The notes beneath the pieces are model-generated. The model saw only the letters and a program-made list of their open reading frames with translations, searched no databases and was not told the DNA's origin. DNA of 31,762 nt, taken from positions 1 through 31,762 of the forward strand of contig DPGD01000054.1 of the NCBI GenBank assembly GCA_003522145.1, in the 5' to 3' direction. How positions within the stretch are numbered: the stretch's first letter is position 1; every line of letters starts with the position of its first letter. Position numbers and translations under genes: made by a program. This document shows positions 15,782-22,871 of this stretch, one piece after another. Source of the stretch: Clostridiales bacterium (GTDB lineage: Bacteria > Bacillota > Clostridia > Oscillospirales > CAG-272).

Positions 15782-17077
15782 ATGGCCAATCAGAACAATC
15801 AGAACAACAAACAGCGGCTTCGCCACTGCTCCTTTTGCGGAAGAGACGAGCTTTCCGTGGAATTTCTCATTCCTTCCCCGGAAGGAGCCTATATCTGCGA
15901 CTGTTGCATTGAAACCTGCAGTGAGCTTATAGCCGAGCATCGGAATGTGGGTACCAATGAAAAAAAGAAAATCAAAAAAGGCGAATTGCCCTTTACCACG
16001 GAAACCCTTCCAAAGCCCTCCCAGATCAAAGAAACTCTGGATGAGTATGTAATTGGGCAGGATGAAGCCAAAAAAGCACTTTCCGTGGCGGTTTACAACC
16101 ACTATAAGCGCATTCTTTCCAAGAAGAAAAAGGGCGCAGAGGACGGGGTGGACATTCAGAAAAGCAATGTACTGATGTTGGGTGCCACGGGCGTGGGAAA
16201 GACCTTTTTGGCCCAGACCCTTGCAAGGACTCTCCAGGTTCCCTTTGCCATTGCAGACGCCACCACGCTGACCGAAGCGGGCTATGTGGGCGAAGATGTG
16301 GAGAATATTCTCCTGAAGCTGATTCAGGCGGCCGATTTTGATGTGGAAAAGGCTCAATACGGCATTATCTATGTGGACGAAATCGATAAGATCGCCAGAC
16401 GCAGTGAAAACCGCTCCATCACCCGGGATGTTTCGGGAGAAGGAGTACAGCAGGCACTTCTGAAAATTCTGGAAGGAACCGTGGCCAATGTGCCGCCAAA
16501 CGGCGGGCGCAAGCATCCCAATCAGGATTTTATACAGATCAACACCGAAAATATTCTCTTCATCTGCGGCGGCGCCTTTGAGGGGCTGGACGGCCTGATT
16601 GAAAAGCGGGAGGGTTCCCAGACCATGGGCTTTGGCGGCAAGGTACTGACCAAAGAGGAGCGCTCGAAATCCACGGTTCTGCGGGATGCACAGGCCCACG
16701 ACATTGTAAAATTCGGCATGATTCCCGAGCTGGTGGGCAGACTTCCGGTCATTGTTTCTCTGGATCCCTTAGACAAGGCCGCACTGATCTCCATTCTGAA
16801 AAAGCCTAAAAATGCTTTGCTCAAGCAATATCAAAAGCTCTTGCAAATGGACGGCGTGGAACTGGATTTCACGGAGGAAGCCTTGGATACCGTTGCGGAT
16901 CTGGCGGTCAGACGGAACACCGGAGCAAGAGGACTGCGCTCCATTATGGAAGATGTGATGCTGAATGTAATGTACGAAGCACCCGGCATTCCGGGCCTTC
17001 AGAAGGTCGTGATCACACCGGCGGTGGTTGAAAAGAAGGAGAAGCCTCAGTATATCTGTAAAACCGATGTTGCATAA
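15782..17077 (+). CDS. clpX: ClpX ATPase, unfoldase subunit of ClpXP
   Basis: The 431-residue AAA+ protein unfolds substrates and threads them into ClpP. The N-terminal zinc-binding domain uses C16, C19, C39 and C42 (HCSFCG and YICDCC). Walker A is GATGVGKT at 134-141, a variant of the usual GPTGSGKT; Walker B is IIYVDEIDKIA, with sensor and RRNTGARGLRSIMED regions after it. The ClpP-docking loop reads MGFGGKV in place of IGFG. Length is normal. AAAGGG precedes the ATG by about 9 bases. Confidence 0.97.
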   Translation: MANQNNQNNKQRLRHCSFCGRDELSVEFLIPSPEGAYICDCCIETCSELIAEHRNVGTNEKKKIKKGELPFTTETLPKPSQIKETLDEYVIGQDEAKKALSVAVYNHYKRILSKKKKGAEDGVDIQKSNVLMLGATGVGKTFLAQTLARTLQVPFAIADATTLTEAGYVGEDVENILLKLIQAADFDVEKAQYGIIYVDEIDKIARRSENRSITRDVSGEGVQQALLKILEGTVANVPPNGGRKHPNQDFIQINTENILFICGGAFEGLDGLIEKREGSQTMGFGGKVLTKEERSKSTVLRDAQAHDIVKFGMIPELVGRLPVIVSLDPLDKAALISILKKPKNALLKQYQKLLQMDGVELDFTEEALDTVADLAVRRNTGARGLRSIMEDVMLNVMYEAPGIPGLQKVVITPAVVEKKEKPQYICKTDVA

Positions 17078-17078
17078 A

Positions 17079-17118
17079 AAATACCGTCAGGCGGATGTAC
17101 TTCCGTTTGACGGTATTT
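17079..17118 (+). terminator. hairpin terminator after clpX
   Basis: Eleven-bp perfect arms AAATACCGTCA (17079-17089) and TGACGGTATTT (17108-17118), with further CGGA/TCCG pairing inside, start 2 bp after the stop codon. The following T-run is poor (GCCTTCTT). Confidence 0.65.
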
Positions 17119-17186
17119 GCCTTCTTAGAACCCCTTTTTTTCATTTTTTCCCCCTCCGGTCCGGTTTCACATTCCCGATTCGGAAG

Positions 17187-17210
17187 AGCGGGATAATATC
17201 CCCGCTTTTT
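17187..17210 (+). terminator. second terminator after clpX, overlapping the end of the MATE gene
   Basis: AGCGGG (17187-17192) and CCCGCT (17201-17206) form a stem followed by TTTTT on the plus strand. It touches the stop codon of the convergent MATE gene. Confidence 0.6.
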
Positions 17211-18600
17211 ACCCATTTCCGATTCCATTTTCCCTCTGAAATTCCGGACTCAGGAAAGCATCCTTTTTCCGGTAGCCGTACTTCTTCCCGCTTTTCAGCA
17301 CCAGAACGGCGCTGAGAATCAGGGTCAGTGATTCTGCCACCGTCACTGCAAGCCAGATACCGTCCACATCCAACAACATCGGAAGCAGCAACACCGCGCC
17401 GCACTGCAAAACGAAGGTCCGACAGAGCGAAATCACTGCGGAAAGCAGACCGTTGTTTAGGGCGGTGAAGAAGGAGGAGGCAAACACATTGAATCCGAAA
17501 AACAGGAAAGAGGTGGCATAGAGGGTCATTGCCCGAACCGTCATATCCAGCAGGTCTTTGTTGTATGATACAAAGATCAAAGACAGGGGTCGGGCAAATA
17601 CCACTGCTGTCAGAGTCATGGCCACAGCGGCAACGCCTGTGATAGTCAAACTTTTTTTCAGCAATCCCCGTACTTCCCGTTTGTTTCCGGCACCGTAATG
17701 AAAGCTGATTACAGGACTTGCACCCACCGAATATCCGAAAAAGAACCCTAAAAAGATGAAATTCACATACATCAGAACTCCGTAAGCCGCAACGCCCGCT
17801 TCCCCGGCATAGCGCAAGAGCTGGGCATTGTAAATCATCCCCACCACGGAGGCCGAAATATTGGAGACGAATTCGGAAATTCCGTTGGTAATCGTCTGTC
17901 GCAGTTCCTTGAAATTGAAATAGAATCCACCCAGATGCAAAGGAGAGCCGTTGTTTTCGGACAGAAAAAAGCCGAAAGGAATGATTCCGCCCACCACCTG
18001 ACCGATCACCGTGGCGGCAGCGGCTCCGACCAACCCCCATTTAAAAAGATAGATAAAGAGAAAGTCCAAAAACATATTGGTCACCCCGGAAGAAACCGAA
18101 ACGATCAGACCCAGCTTCGGACGCTCTGCTGCTACGAGGAAGCTCTGGAAAGCATTTTGAAGCATAAAGGCCGTGTTTCCGATGAGAAGCACCCGGGCAT
18201 ACACCACGCAGTCCTCCAGAAAGTGTTCCTCAGCGCCGATCAGTAAGGTGATCGGGCGTATGAACAGAATCCCCAGAACCGACAGAACGATCCCGCCAAA
18301 AACCGTCACATAGATCAGCATGGAAAAAACCTGATTGGCCTTTTTCCGGTTCCCTTCCCCCAGGATCTTTGCTACCAGCGCAGAGCCGCCGGTGCCGACA
18401 ATAAAACCCAAGCCTCCCAAGATCATCACAACCGGCATGATAAAGTTGAGAGCGGTAAACTGACGGTCCCCGATGAAATTGGAGACAAAAAAGCCGTCCA
18501 CAATGCCGTAAACCGAGCTGACCGTCATCATAATAATCGACGGCAACACAAAGCGCATCAGCGATCGGTAGCTGAAATGATCGGATAACTTGATCTTCAT
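17209..18600 (-). CDS. MATE family multidrug/metabolite exporter
   Basis: The 463-residue protein has the twelve hydrophobic segments of the MATE family in two related halves and should export cationic compounds or metabolites using an ion gradient. Family-like sections are SLMRFVLPSIIMMTVSSVYGIVDGFFVSNFIG at the start of each repeat pattern, FIVGTGGSALVAKILGEG, and YGVLMYVNFIFLGFFFGYSVGASPVISFHYGAGNK. The frame is open 91 codons upstream, but this ATG has GTGAGGA upstream and starts at the family's usual position. It converges on clpX and is alone in its transcription unit; substrate cannot be told. Confidence 0.9.
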   Translation of the reverse strand: MKIKLSDHFSYRSLMRFVLPSIIMMTVSSVYGIVDGFFVSNFIGDRQFTALNFIMPVVMILGGLGFIVGTGGSALVAKILGEGNRKKANQVFSMLIYVTVFGGIVLSVLGILFIRPITLLIGAEEHFLEDCVVYARVLLIGNTAFMLQNAFQSFLVAAERPKLGLIVSVSSGVTNMFLDFLFIYLFKWGLVGAAAATVIGQVVGGIIPFGFFLSENNGSPLHLGGFYFNFKELRQTITNGISEFVSNISASVVGMIYNAQLLRYAGEAGVAAYGVLMYVNFIFLGFFFGYSVGASPVISFHYGAGNKREVRGLLKKSLTITGVAAVAMTLTAVVFARPLSLIFVSYNKDLLDMTVRAMTLYATSFLFFGFNVFASSFFTALNNGLLSAVISLCRTFVLQCGAVLLLPMLLDVDGIWLAVTVAESLTLILSAVLVLKSGKKYGYRKKDAFLSPEFQRENGIGNG

Positions 18601-18844
18601 ACAGTCCTCACTTTCCGAAGATACAGAAAAAAGTAACAGAAAAGGACAAGAACCAGGGTATAAAATACCACGCCTTATCCGCTCATTGATCCTGCAGAAT
18701 AAAATTACGTTCCTGCGAGCCGGATTATTATACAGTAGACTGCGAGAAAAGTCAAGAGCGTTTTCAGATGTGTACACTCCCAAGAGGATCGTCTCGAAAG
18801 TAATTTCCGAACAAAAATATTTTTTGTTTTTAGAGAAAAAGGGG

Positions 18845-18873
18845 TTGCATTTTGTTTTGAAATATGGTATCAT
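18845..18873 (+). promoter_or_regulatory. promoter of the broken tRNA-Leu
   Basis: TTGCAT (18845-18850), 17-bp spacer, TATCAT (18868-18873) with extended -10 TGG. It lies 20 bp before the tRNA 5' end, a normal distance for a tRNA gene. Confidence 0.75.
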
Positions 18874-18892
18874 ACAGAAGTCGGTTAGCGAT

Positions 18893-18963
18893 GCCGGAAT
18901 GATGGAATTGGCAGACGTGCTGGACTCAAAATCTACTTCGCCGTTTCATACCACCGTTCCGTA
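18893..18963 (+). pseudogene. broken tRNA-Leu(CAA)
   Basis: The 5' half is a normal tRNA-Leu: acceptor strand GCCGGAA, D-arm with GGAATTGGCAGAC, anticodon stem CTGGA and loop CTCAAAA with CAA at 18927-18929. The 3' half fails: the anticodon stem partner TCTAC leaves one pair unmatched, there is no variable arm, no stable T-stem, and the acceptor partner reads TTCCGTA instead of TTCCGGC. No CCA follows. At about 71 nt it is some 15 nt too short for tRNA-Leu. Promoter and terminator remain. Confidence 0.75.
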
Positions 18964-18966
18964 AAC

Positions 18967-18988
18967 CCTTGATTTTACAAGGTTTTTT
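18967..18988 (+). terminator. terminator after the broken tRNA-Leu
   Basis: CCTTG/CAAGG hairpin (18967-18971, 18978-18982) followed by TTTTTT. The preceding 15 bases GTAAACCCTTGATTT also occur after the intact tRNA-Leu. Confidence 0.65.
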
Positions 18989-19015
18989 GAAAACTGAATA
19001 TGTAACTTGCTTTTA

Positions 19016-19039
19016 ATGTCCCTCCACGATGTCCCTCCG
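19016..19039. repeat. inverted copies of the 11-bp integrase arm-like repeat (left cluster)
   Basis: ATGTCCCTCCA (19016-19026) and ATGTCCCTCCG (19029-19039) are the reverse complement of the TGGAGGGACAT repeats on the other side of the intact tRNA-Leu. Together the two clusters look like P and P' arm-type binding sites of a tyrosine integrase. Confidence 0.55.
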
Positions 19040-19082
19040 ATTTCTCGGACAGGACATCGGGAGACGACTTAAAAATATAAAT

Positions 19083-19169
19083 GCCGGTGTGTCGGAATTG
19101 GCAGACGAGACAGACTCAAAATCTGTTATCCGCAAGGGTGTGTGGGTTCGAGTCCCACCACCGGCACCA
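19083..19169 (+). tRNA. tRNA-Leu (anticodon CAA)
   Basis: A complete class II tRNA of 87 nt including an encoded CCA. Acceptor strands GCCGGTG and CACCGGC pair fully, discriminator is A, the anticodon stem ACAGA/TCTGT is perfect, anticodon CAA is at 19117-19119, a long variable arm (TTATCCGCAAGGGTGTG) is present, and the T-arm holds GGTTCGAGTCC. It reads UUG codons. It sits between two clusters of integrase-arm-like repeats, beside the int gene, so its 3' half was probably supplied by the element. Confidence 0.95.
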
Positions 19170-19179
19170 GACCTTAACA

Positions 19180-19223
19180 GCTCGTAAACCCTTGATTTAT
19201 CGGGGTTTGCGGGCTTTTCTTTA
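19180..19223 (+). terminator. terminator after intact tRNA-Leu
   Basis: Twelve-bp stem, GCTCGTAAACCC (19180-19191) with GGGTTTGCGGGC (19203-19214), followed by TTTTCTTTA. Confidence 0.8.
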
Positions 19224-19289
19224 TGCTCTGCTCCGGTTATGTAACGCCCCTCCAACAACAGAAAATTCGCCGTTTTGCAGCTCATTTTC

Positions 19290-19332
19290 AGGAGGGACAT
19301 TGGAGGGACATTGCGATTATTTGGAGGGATAT
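19290..19332. repeat. direct repeats of the 11-bp integrase arm-like site (right cluster)
   Basis: AGGAGGGACAT (19290-19300), TGGAGGGACAT (19301-19311) and TGGAGGGATAT (19322-19332) are spaced 11 and 21 bp. The last lies within the 3' end of int. Their position between the tRNA core and int is where arm-type integrase sites are expected. Confidence 0.6.
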
Positions 19333-20510
19333 ACACCCAAAATCGCATTGGCAGACGCAACCTTTGAGGCGAAATTCAAGTGCGTATAAATGTTTGAAGT
19401 GGTCGAAATGTCGCTGTGTCCTAACCACTCCTGAATTTCTTTCAAGCTGACACCGTTTGCATACAAAAGGCTTGCGCAGCTATGCCGCAAATCGTGGAAA
19501 CGAATCTTCCGCATACCGTTCTTTTCAAGCACCAGCGGGAAATGCTGGGTGATATAGCCGGGTTTTACAAGCTCTCCGATCTCGTTGACATAGATATAAT
19601 CGGTGTATTGCCGGCAATACGACCTGCCGCACAGCTTTCGGTTTAGCTCCTGCTCCGCTTTCAGGCGGTACAGTACTTCCTCAAACGGTGGCACAAGGGG
19701 CAGGCTGCGATAGCTTGCTTTGGTCTTTGTCCGATCCTTTTGGATAATCTTGCTTTTGCCGTCAATGGTCGCCTGCGTTACTGTGTGCCGTATGGTGATT
19801 GTTTTCTTCTTGAAATCAATCGCATCCCATTTCAAGCCTACAGCCTCGCTGCGGCGCAGTCCGTAAAATGCGCCGAGGATAACGCCAAGCTCTATGGGGT
19901 CGCCCTTTACCACCTCAAAAAGACGGTTTAGCTCATCTTCCTCATAGGCGCTGCCGACAAACTTTTCCTTTTTCGGCCGTTCAATGCGATCCGCCGGGTT
20001 CGTGTCAATCAAACCAAGTTTGAAAGCGTGCTGCAACGCCTTTCGGATATTTGCGTGGCGGTGTATCACCGTGTTTGCGGAAACGCCCCGCACCGTCAGT
20101 TCATAGGTGTAATAGTCCTGAATGTGCTTTGGCTTTATCTCCCGTAAGAGCAGGCCGGGGTGGTGTTCCTCAAAGTATGGGATAATTTTGCTCTTAATTC
20201 CCATAGAATACGCCCCGTAGGTCGTTTCCTCCACATTCTTTTTTATCATTTCCAGCCAGTCGAGCAGAAATGTTGTAAAGAGTATGGAATCGGTGGAAAC
20301 CTTGCCTGTACTGCGTTCTAATGCTCTTGCCTCCAACTCTGCTTCTTTGGCTGAACGGGCTTCTATGAGCATTTTTTCGGCACGCTTTTTGTTGCCCTTT
20401 ACAGGGAGCCCCGTGGATTTTGACGGCGTGTGCCGTTTACCGTATTCATCCACATAGTTGAGTACGATATGATAGTACCCGTTTTTCTCTCGCAGATGTC
20501 CTGCTACCAT
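19317..20510 (-). CDS. int: tyrosine integrase of the conjugative element (Tn916-type)
   Basis: The 397-residue site-specific recombinase should integrate and excise the element. An N-terminal arm-binding domain (about 1-60), a SAM-like core-binding domain (about 75-170) and the catalytic domain are seen. Catalytic residues are R219 (GLRRSEA), H339 and R342 (HDLRH), H365 (LGHSD) and Y375 (NIYTH). AAAGGAGG lies ten bases before the ATG. It points towards the intact tRNA-Leu, whose anticodon loop is the likely core. The xis gene lies just upstream. Confidence 0.95.
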   Translation of the reverse strand: MVAGHLREKNGYYHIVLNYVDEYGKRHTPSKSTGLPVKGNKKRAEKMLIEARSAKEAELEARALERSTGKVSTDSILFTTFLLDWLEMIKKNVEETTYGAYSMGIKSKIIPYFEEHHPGLLLREIKPKHIQDYYTYELTVRGVSANTVIHRHANIRKALQHAFKLGLIDTNPADRIERPKKEKFVGSAYEEDELNRLFEVVKGDPIELGVILGAFYGLRRSEAVGLKWDAIDFKKKTITIRHTVTQATIDGKSKIIQKDRTKTKASYRSLPLVPPFEEVLYRLKAEQELNRKLCGRSYCRQYTDYIYVNEIGELVKPGYITQHFPLVLEKNGMRKIRFHDLRHSCASLLYANGVSLKEIQEWLGHSDISTTSNIYTHLNFASKVASANAILGVYPSK

Positions 20511-20564
20511 AATAAAACCTCCTTTGAATGGTACAGCGTAGATTCATCTGCCATTGACATTTAT

Positions 20565-20593
20565 ATTGTAGCAGAAAGAATCCCACAGGCCAA
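20565..20593 (-). promoter_or_regulatory. possible int promoter
   Basis: On the minus strand TTGGCC (20593-20588), 17-bp spacer, TACAAT (20570-20565) with the extended -10 TGC. The -10 is good, the -35 poor. Confidence 0.45.
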
Positions 20594-20609
20594 ATGTGCA
20601 AACAAGGTT

Positions 20610-20828
20610 TTACGCATTAGATTTATCTATCAGTTCCAAGTATTCCAGAATGTTGAGCTTCGGGATTCGATAGCGGCGGCCGACAATGAAACTTCTAATT
20701 TCCCCAGACCGCAAAAGCCTGTAAGCGGTTTTGTCGCAAATACCGCCGAGCATTTCACGCATCTGCTCAACATTGACTACATCGGGATAATCGGCAAATA
20801 GCAGTTTGTAGGCTGTTTGTGATTCCAT
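20610..20828 (-). CDS. xis: excisionase, MerR-like winged helix
   Basis: The 72-residue protein has the excisionase helix-turn-helix pattern VEQMREMLGGICDKTAYRLLRSGEIRSFIVGRRYRIPKLNILEYL. In Tn916-like elements Xis bends the att DNA and turns the integrase towards excision. A longer reading of the frame overlaps the upstream gene; AGGAGG seven bases before this ATG decides the start. It lies 100 bp upstream of int and 10 bp after the MazF-like gene, so it is probably co-transcribed with the latter. Confidence 0.88.
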   Translation of the reverse strand: MESQTAYKLLFADYPDVVNVEQMREMLGGICDKTAYRLLRSGEIRSFIVGRRYRIPKLNILEYLELIDKSNA

Positions 20829-20838
20829 AGGCAGCCTC

Positions 20839-21363
20839 CTATCTGTTTTTCGGGATAATCTCGTAGTCGTACCCTGTACGCTGATTACAGTAGGTACAGG
20901 TGTCTTTTTCGGTTTGCTGCGGGTCGATCCGGCGTAAAGAATAAGCGCCCGAACCGTAGAAATTGTCGGCACAAGCGCTGCAAAGACAAAGAATTAACTT
21001 TTTCGGTATGCTCTCAATCAGACCGATACTGACGGCAAGAGCATGATTGATACCGCGGATATGCTTATCGGACAGATGACCGATAAAGTCACCCAAACGG
21101 CGTTTATCAACGGTTCGCAGTTGTTCAAGCAAAACAATAGAGGGCAGTTCTAAACCGTCCTCTGCGTTGATGTAGTAATGGGTAGGCAACTTCGGCTTTG
21201 CGTCCGTTTTGCTTGTGACAGAAGCAATGATAACGGTGGGACTGTGCTTGTTTCCGACATTGTTTTGGATAATGACAACGGGACGATAACCCTCTTGTTC
21301 CGAGCCGATCCCTTGTCCCAAGTCAGCGTAATACATATCACCTCGTAGATATGTTTGATTCAT
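20839..21363 (-). CDS. MazF/PemK-like protein with C-terminal zinc ribbon
   Basis: Residues 1-115 fit the MazF/PemK endoribonuclease fold: RGDMYYADLGQGIGSEQEGYRPVVIIQNNVGNKHSPTVIIASVTSK, then LPTHYYI and LEQLRTVDKRRLG. The strand-1 PxxGxEQxGxRP pattern is kept as IGSEQEGYRP. A further 55 residues carry two cysteine pairs, CLCSAC and CTYC, spaced like a zinc ribbon; this extension is absent from ordinary MazF. No antitoxin gene is next to it: the neighbours are xis (10 bp downstream) and a leader with a palindrome. It has an excellent ribosome site, AAAGGAGGTC. It may be a toxin that keeps the element in the host or a regulator acting with Int and Xis; the function is inferred. Confidence 0.85.
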   Translation of the reverse strand: MNQTYLRGDMYYADLGQGIGSEQEGYRPVVIIQNNVGNKHSPTVIIASVTSKTDAKPKLPTHYYINAEDGLELPSIVLLEQLRTVDKRRLGDFIGHLSDKHIRGINHALAVSIGLIESIPKKLILCLCSACADNFYGSGAYSLRRIDPQQTEKDTCTYCNQRTGYDYEIIPKNR

Positions 21364-21388
21364 AATGTTTGACCTCCTTTGAATTTAA

Positions 21389-21402
21389 GGCGAATATTCG
21401 CC
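21389..21402. repeat. 14-bp perfect palindrome before the MazF-like gene
   Basis: GGCGAATATTCGCC lies about 8 bp upstream of the ribosome site. It may be an operator for autoregulation. Confidence 0.45.
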
Positions 21403-21535
21403 TATGTAGGAAATCAAACAGCGGCACAGAATTAAGGTCAGGAAGATACAAACATTCTCCGTTTCAGCAGACCCGTCCCGCCGTATGATTTCATATTTCA
21501 AAAACGATCCTATTTGTCCTCGACACCCCGGATCG

Positions 21536-21709
21536 TTATGGGAAGTCATCAAACGGCTGGCGGCTCACCAGCTCCACGGGAATCTCACCCCCGGTAGGTT
21601 CTCTATCGGCTGCTCTCATTGCCTGCGACGGCTCACACACGAAAAATGCTGCTCGCTCGGACTGTGACTGAACAGGAGTATCATTAGCCCTATTGCTTAT
21701 CATCGCCAT
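21536..21709 (-). CDS. 57-residue hypothetical protein
   Basis: The frame begins MAMISNRANDTPVQSQSERA and ends SRQPFDDFP. It has no membrane segment and matches no family I know. GGGAGG lies 8 bases before the ATG, the composition is protein-like, and the gene follows the orientation of its neighbours, between the sigma-like factor and the MazF-like gene, where Tn916 carries small ORFs. The ribosome site lies inside an inverted repeat, CGGGAG-C-CTCCCG (21712-21724), which could hide it or bind a regulator. Moderately convincing only. Confidence 0.45.
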   Translation of the reverse strand: MAMISNRANDTPVQSQSERAAFFVCEPSQAMRAADREPTGGEIPVELVSRQPFDDFP

Positions 21710-21937
21710 ACCGGGAGCCTCCCGATACTTATAGCCGGCTGTTTATCGCTCCTTGCCGGAAATCAGAAAGCCAAAGACCGTATAATCAAAATAGGTGTAA
21801 TCTCGTTGCTTCTGTTTTCCGCAAATCGTGGCGCAGCCGCTAATGTGGCTTATGCTCATCACAATAGCAATAGGAATGTGTTTGATGAATGGGTATTCAG
21901 TTGTAAAAGAGCAAACCCATTCACCGCACAAAACGGA

Positions 21938-21974
21938 AAACAGGCAGAGAGTTTTCGTACCTCTCCACCTGTTT
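21938..21974 (-). terminator. terminator after the sigma-like gene
   Basis: On the minus strand, AAACAGG/CCTGTTT and GAGAG/CTCTC pair across a symmetric TG/TG internal loop, followed by TTTCCGTTTTG. It separates the sigma-like gene from the int-xis side. Confidence 0.6.
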
Positions 21975-22001
21975 CCTCACTTAAAGCCTAAAACACAGGG
22001 A

Positions 22002-22472
22002 CTATTTCAAAATTTTTTTCAAATTATTCAGAGCGGCATAAATCGAATCCTGCACCGTCTGATATTTGCATCCCTCCATTTCTGCAATTTGGGAGTATGT
22101 AAGTCCATTGAAATAATACAGTATGAGCCTGCGCCGTTGTGTTTCGGGCAGTTTGTTTATAGCGTTGTGCAACGCCTCATACCGCATATTGCGAAGAACC
22201 GCATCCTCAACCGATTCCGGGAGAACAAACGCCCGGTCATATAGAGTAGCTTCGGTAAGCTCTGAATGCTCGTAATGCCGATCCACTTCATTAAGAAATG
22301 AAAGATCGTCCAGTTCAAAGCAATTCAGAAGCTCAAACAGTTCTTTATTTATCAGCAATTCCCGCAGTACACCTTGTCCGTCCCGAAAGGAAAGATAATG
22401 CTTGTCCTGCCGTTTGGAAAGTGTATAGGGGTTGTCTTTGTCTTTTCTGCGTTTTGGACGCTTCTCGTCCAT
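22002..22472 (-). CDS. sigma-70-like transcription factor (Tn916 Orf7 type)
   Basis: The 156-residue protein has a C-terminal region 4 helix-turn-helix, LPETQRRRLILYYFNGLTYSQIAEMEGCKYQTVQDSIYAALNNLKKIL, typical of small sigma-like factors in Tn916-family elements. The N-terminal half is charged and only weakly like sigma region 2. In Tn916 the equivalent gene helps turn on xis, int and transfer genes; the same is inferred here from position. GGAGGA lies 8 bases before the ATG, and an inverted repeat sits just upstream. Confidence 0.85.
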   Translation of the reverse strand: MDEKRPKRRKDKDNPYTLSKRQDKHYLSFRDGQGVLRELLINKELFELLNCFELDDLSFLNEVDRHYEHSELTEATLYDRAFVLPESVEDAVLRNMRYEALHNAINKLPETQRRRLILYYFNGLTYSQIAEMEGCKYQTVQDSIYAALNNLKKILK

Positions 22473-22488
22473 AGTCGTTTCCTCCGAT

Positions 22489-22516
22489 CAATCTGAAATT
22501 TGAGAAATTCAGATTG
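22489..22516. repeat. inverted repeat in the leader of the sigma-like gene
   Basis: Perfect 9-bp arms CAATCTGAA and TTCAGATTG, 10 bp apart and nearly extended inward (ATTT/AAAT). It ends a few bases before the ribosome site, so it may be an operator or an RNA hairpin controlling translation. Confidence 0.5.
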
Positions 22517-22785
22517 ACGGAGGCGGTGAACGGCAACGTGGTAACGGGGTTTTGCTATATACAAAAACGCACCTGCATAACGGCAAAAATCGCCGTAACA
22601 CAAGTGCATTATAGTTTATGTCATATAAAATATGGTCTGTGGGTTCAGGGTAAGAGCCATAATATCCCGATGCAAAATTTAGACTTTTTTTGACCGTGTA
22701 CCATCGGGGCATAGGCGGTCTAAGTCATACAATTATACTCGCTGCTCATAATCAGCAGCGAAGCGTTGGCGGCAGTCCAGCGCAT

Positions 22786-22819
22786 AAAAAACCTCCAAAC
22801 CAAAACGCTGAATTGGAGG
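22786..22819 (-). terminator. minus-strand terminator without an obvious gene
   Basis: CCTCCAA/TTGGAGG stem (22792-22798, 22813-22819) followed on the minus strand by TTTTTT (22791-22786). The only minus-strand sequence between it and the next upstream terminator (23338) is the Xre gene's opposite strand, so it may end a small RNA or an antisense transcript. Confidence 0.5.
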
Positions 22820-22837
22820 GATAGGCATAACTACACA

Positions 22838-22871
22838 CCCCGGCAAAACCTCGTTTTTTTATTTGTCGGGG
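22838..22871. repeat. 10-bp stem hairpin upstream of the Xre gene
   Basis: CCCCGGCAAA (22838-22847) pairs with TTTGTCGGGG (22862-22871), with one G-T wobble; the loop contains T7. Role unknown. Confidence 0.5.

Noticed and set aside
15602..16699. 365-codon minus-strand ORF
   Set aside because: Antisense to clpP/clpX; no recognisable domain.
19347..19357. ATTGGCAGACG inside int, identical to part of the tRNA-Leu D-arm
   Set aside because: It encodes the int C-terminus (ANA region) in frame and is short; probably chance, though it is near the att site.
21485..21667. 60-codon plus-strand ORF
   Set aside because: It lies opposite the 57-residue minus-strand ORF, which has the better ribosome site and the orientation of its neighbours.
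21743..21931. 62-codon minus-strand ORF with TTG start
   Set aside because: It starts within the T-run of a terminator and has no ribosome site; left unannotated, though a real small Tn916-type ORF here cannot be excluded.
22509..22712. 67-codon minus-strand ORF before the sigma-like gene
   Set aside because: It covers the likely promoter and the leader inverted repeat and shows no protein-like pattern.
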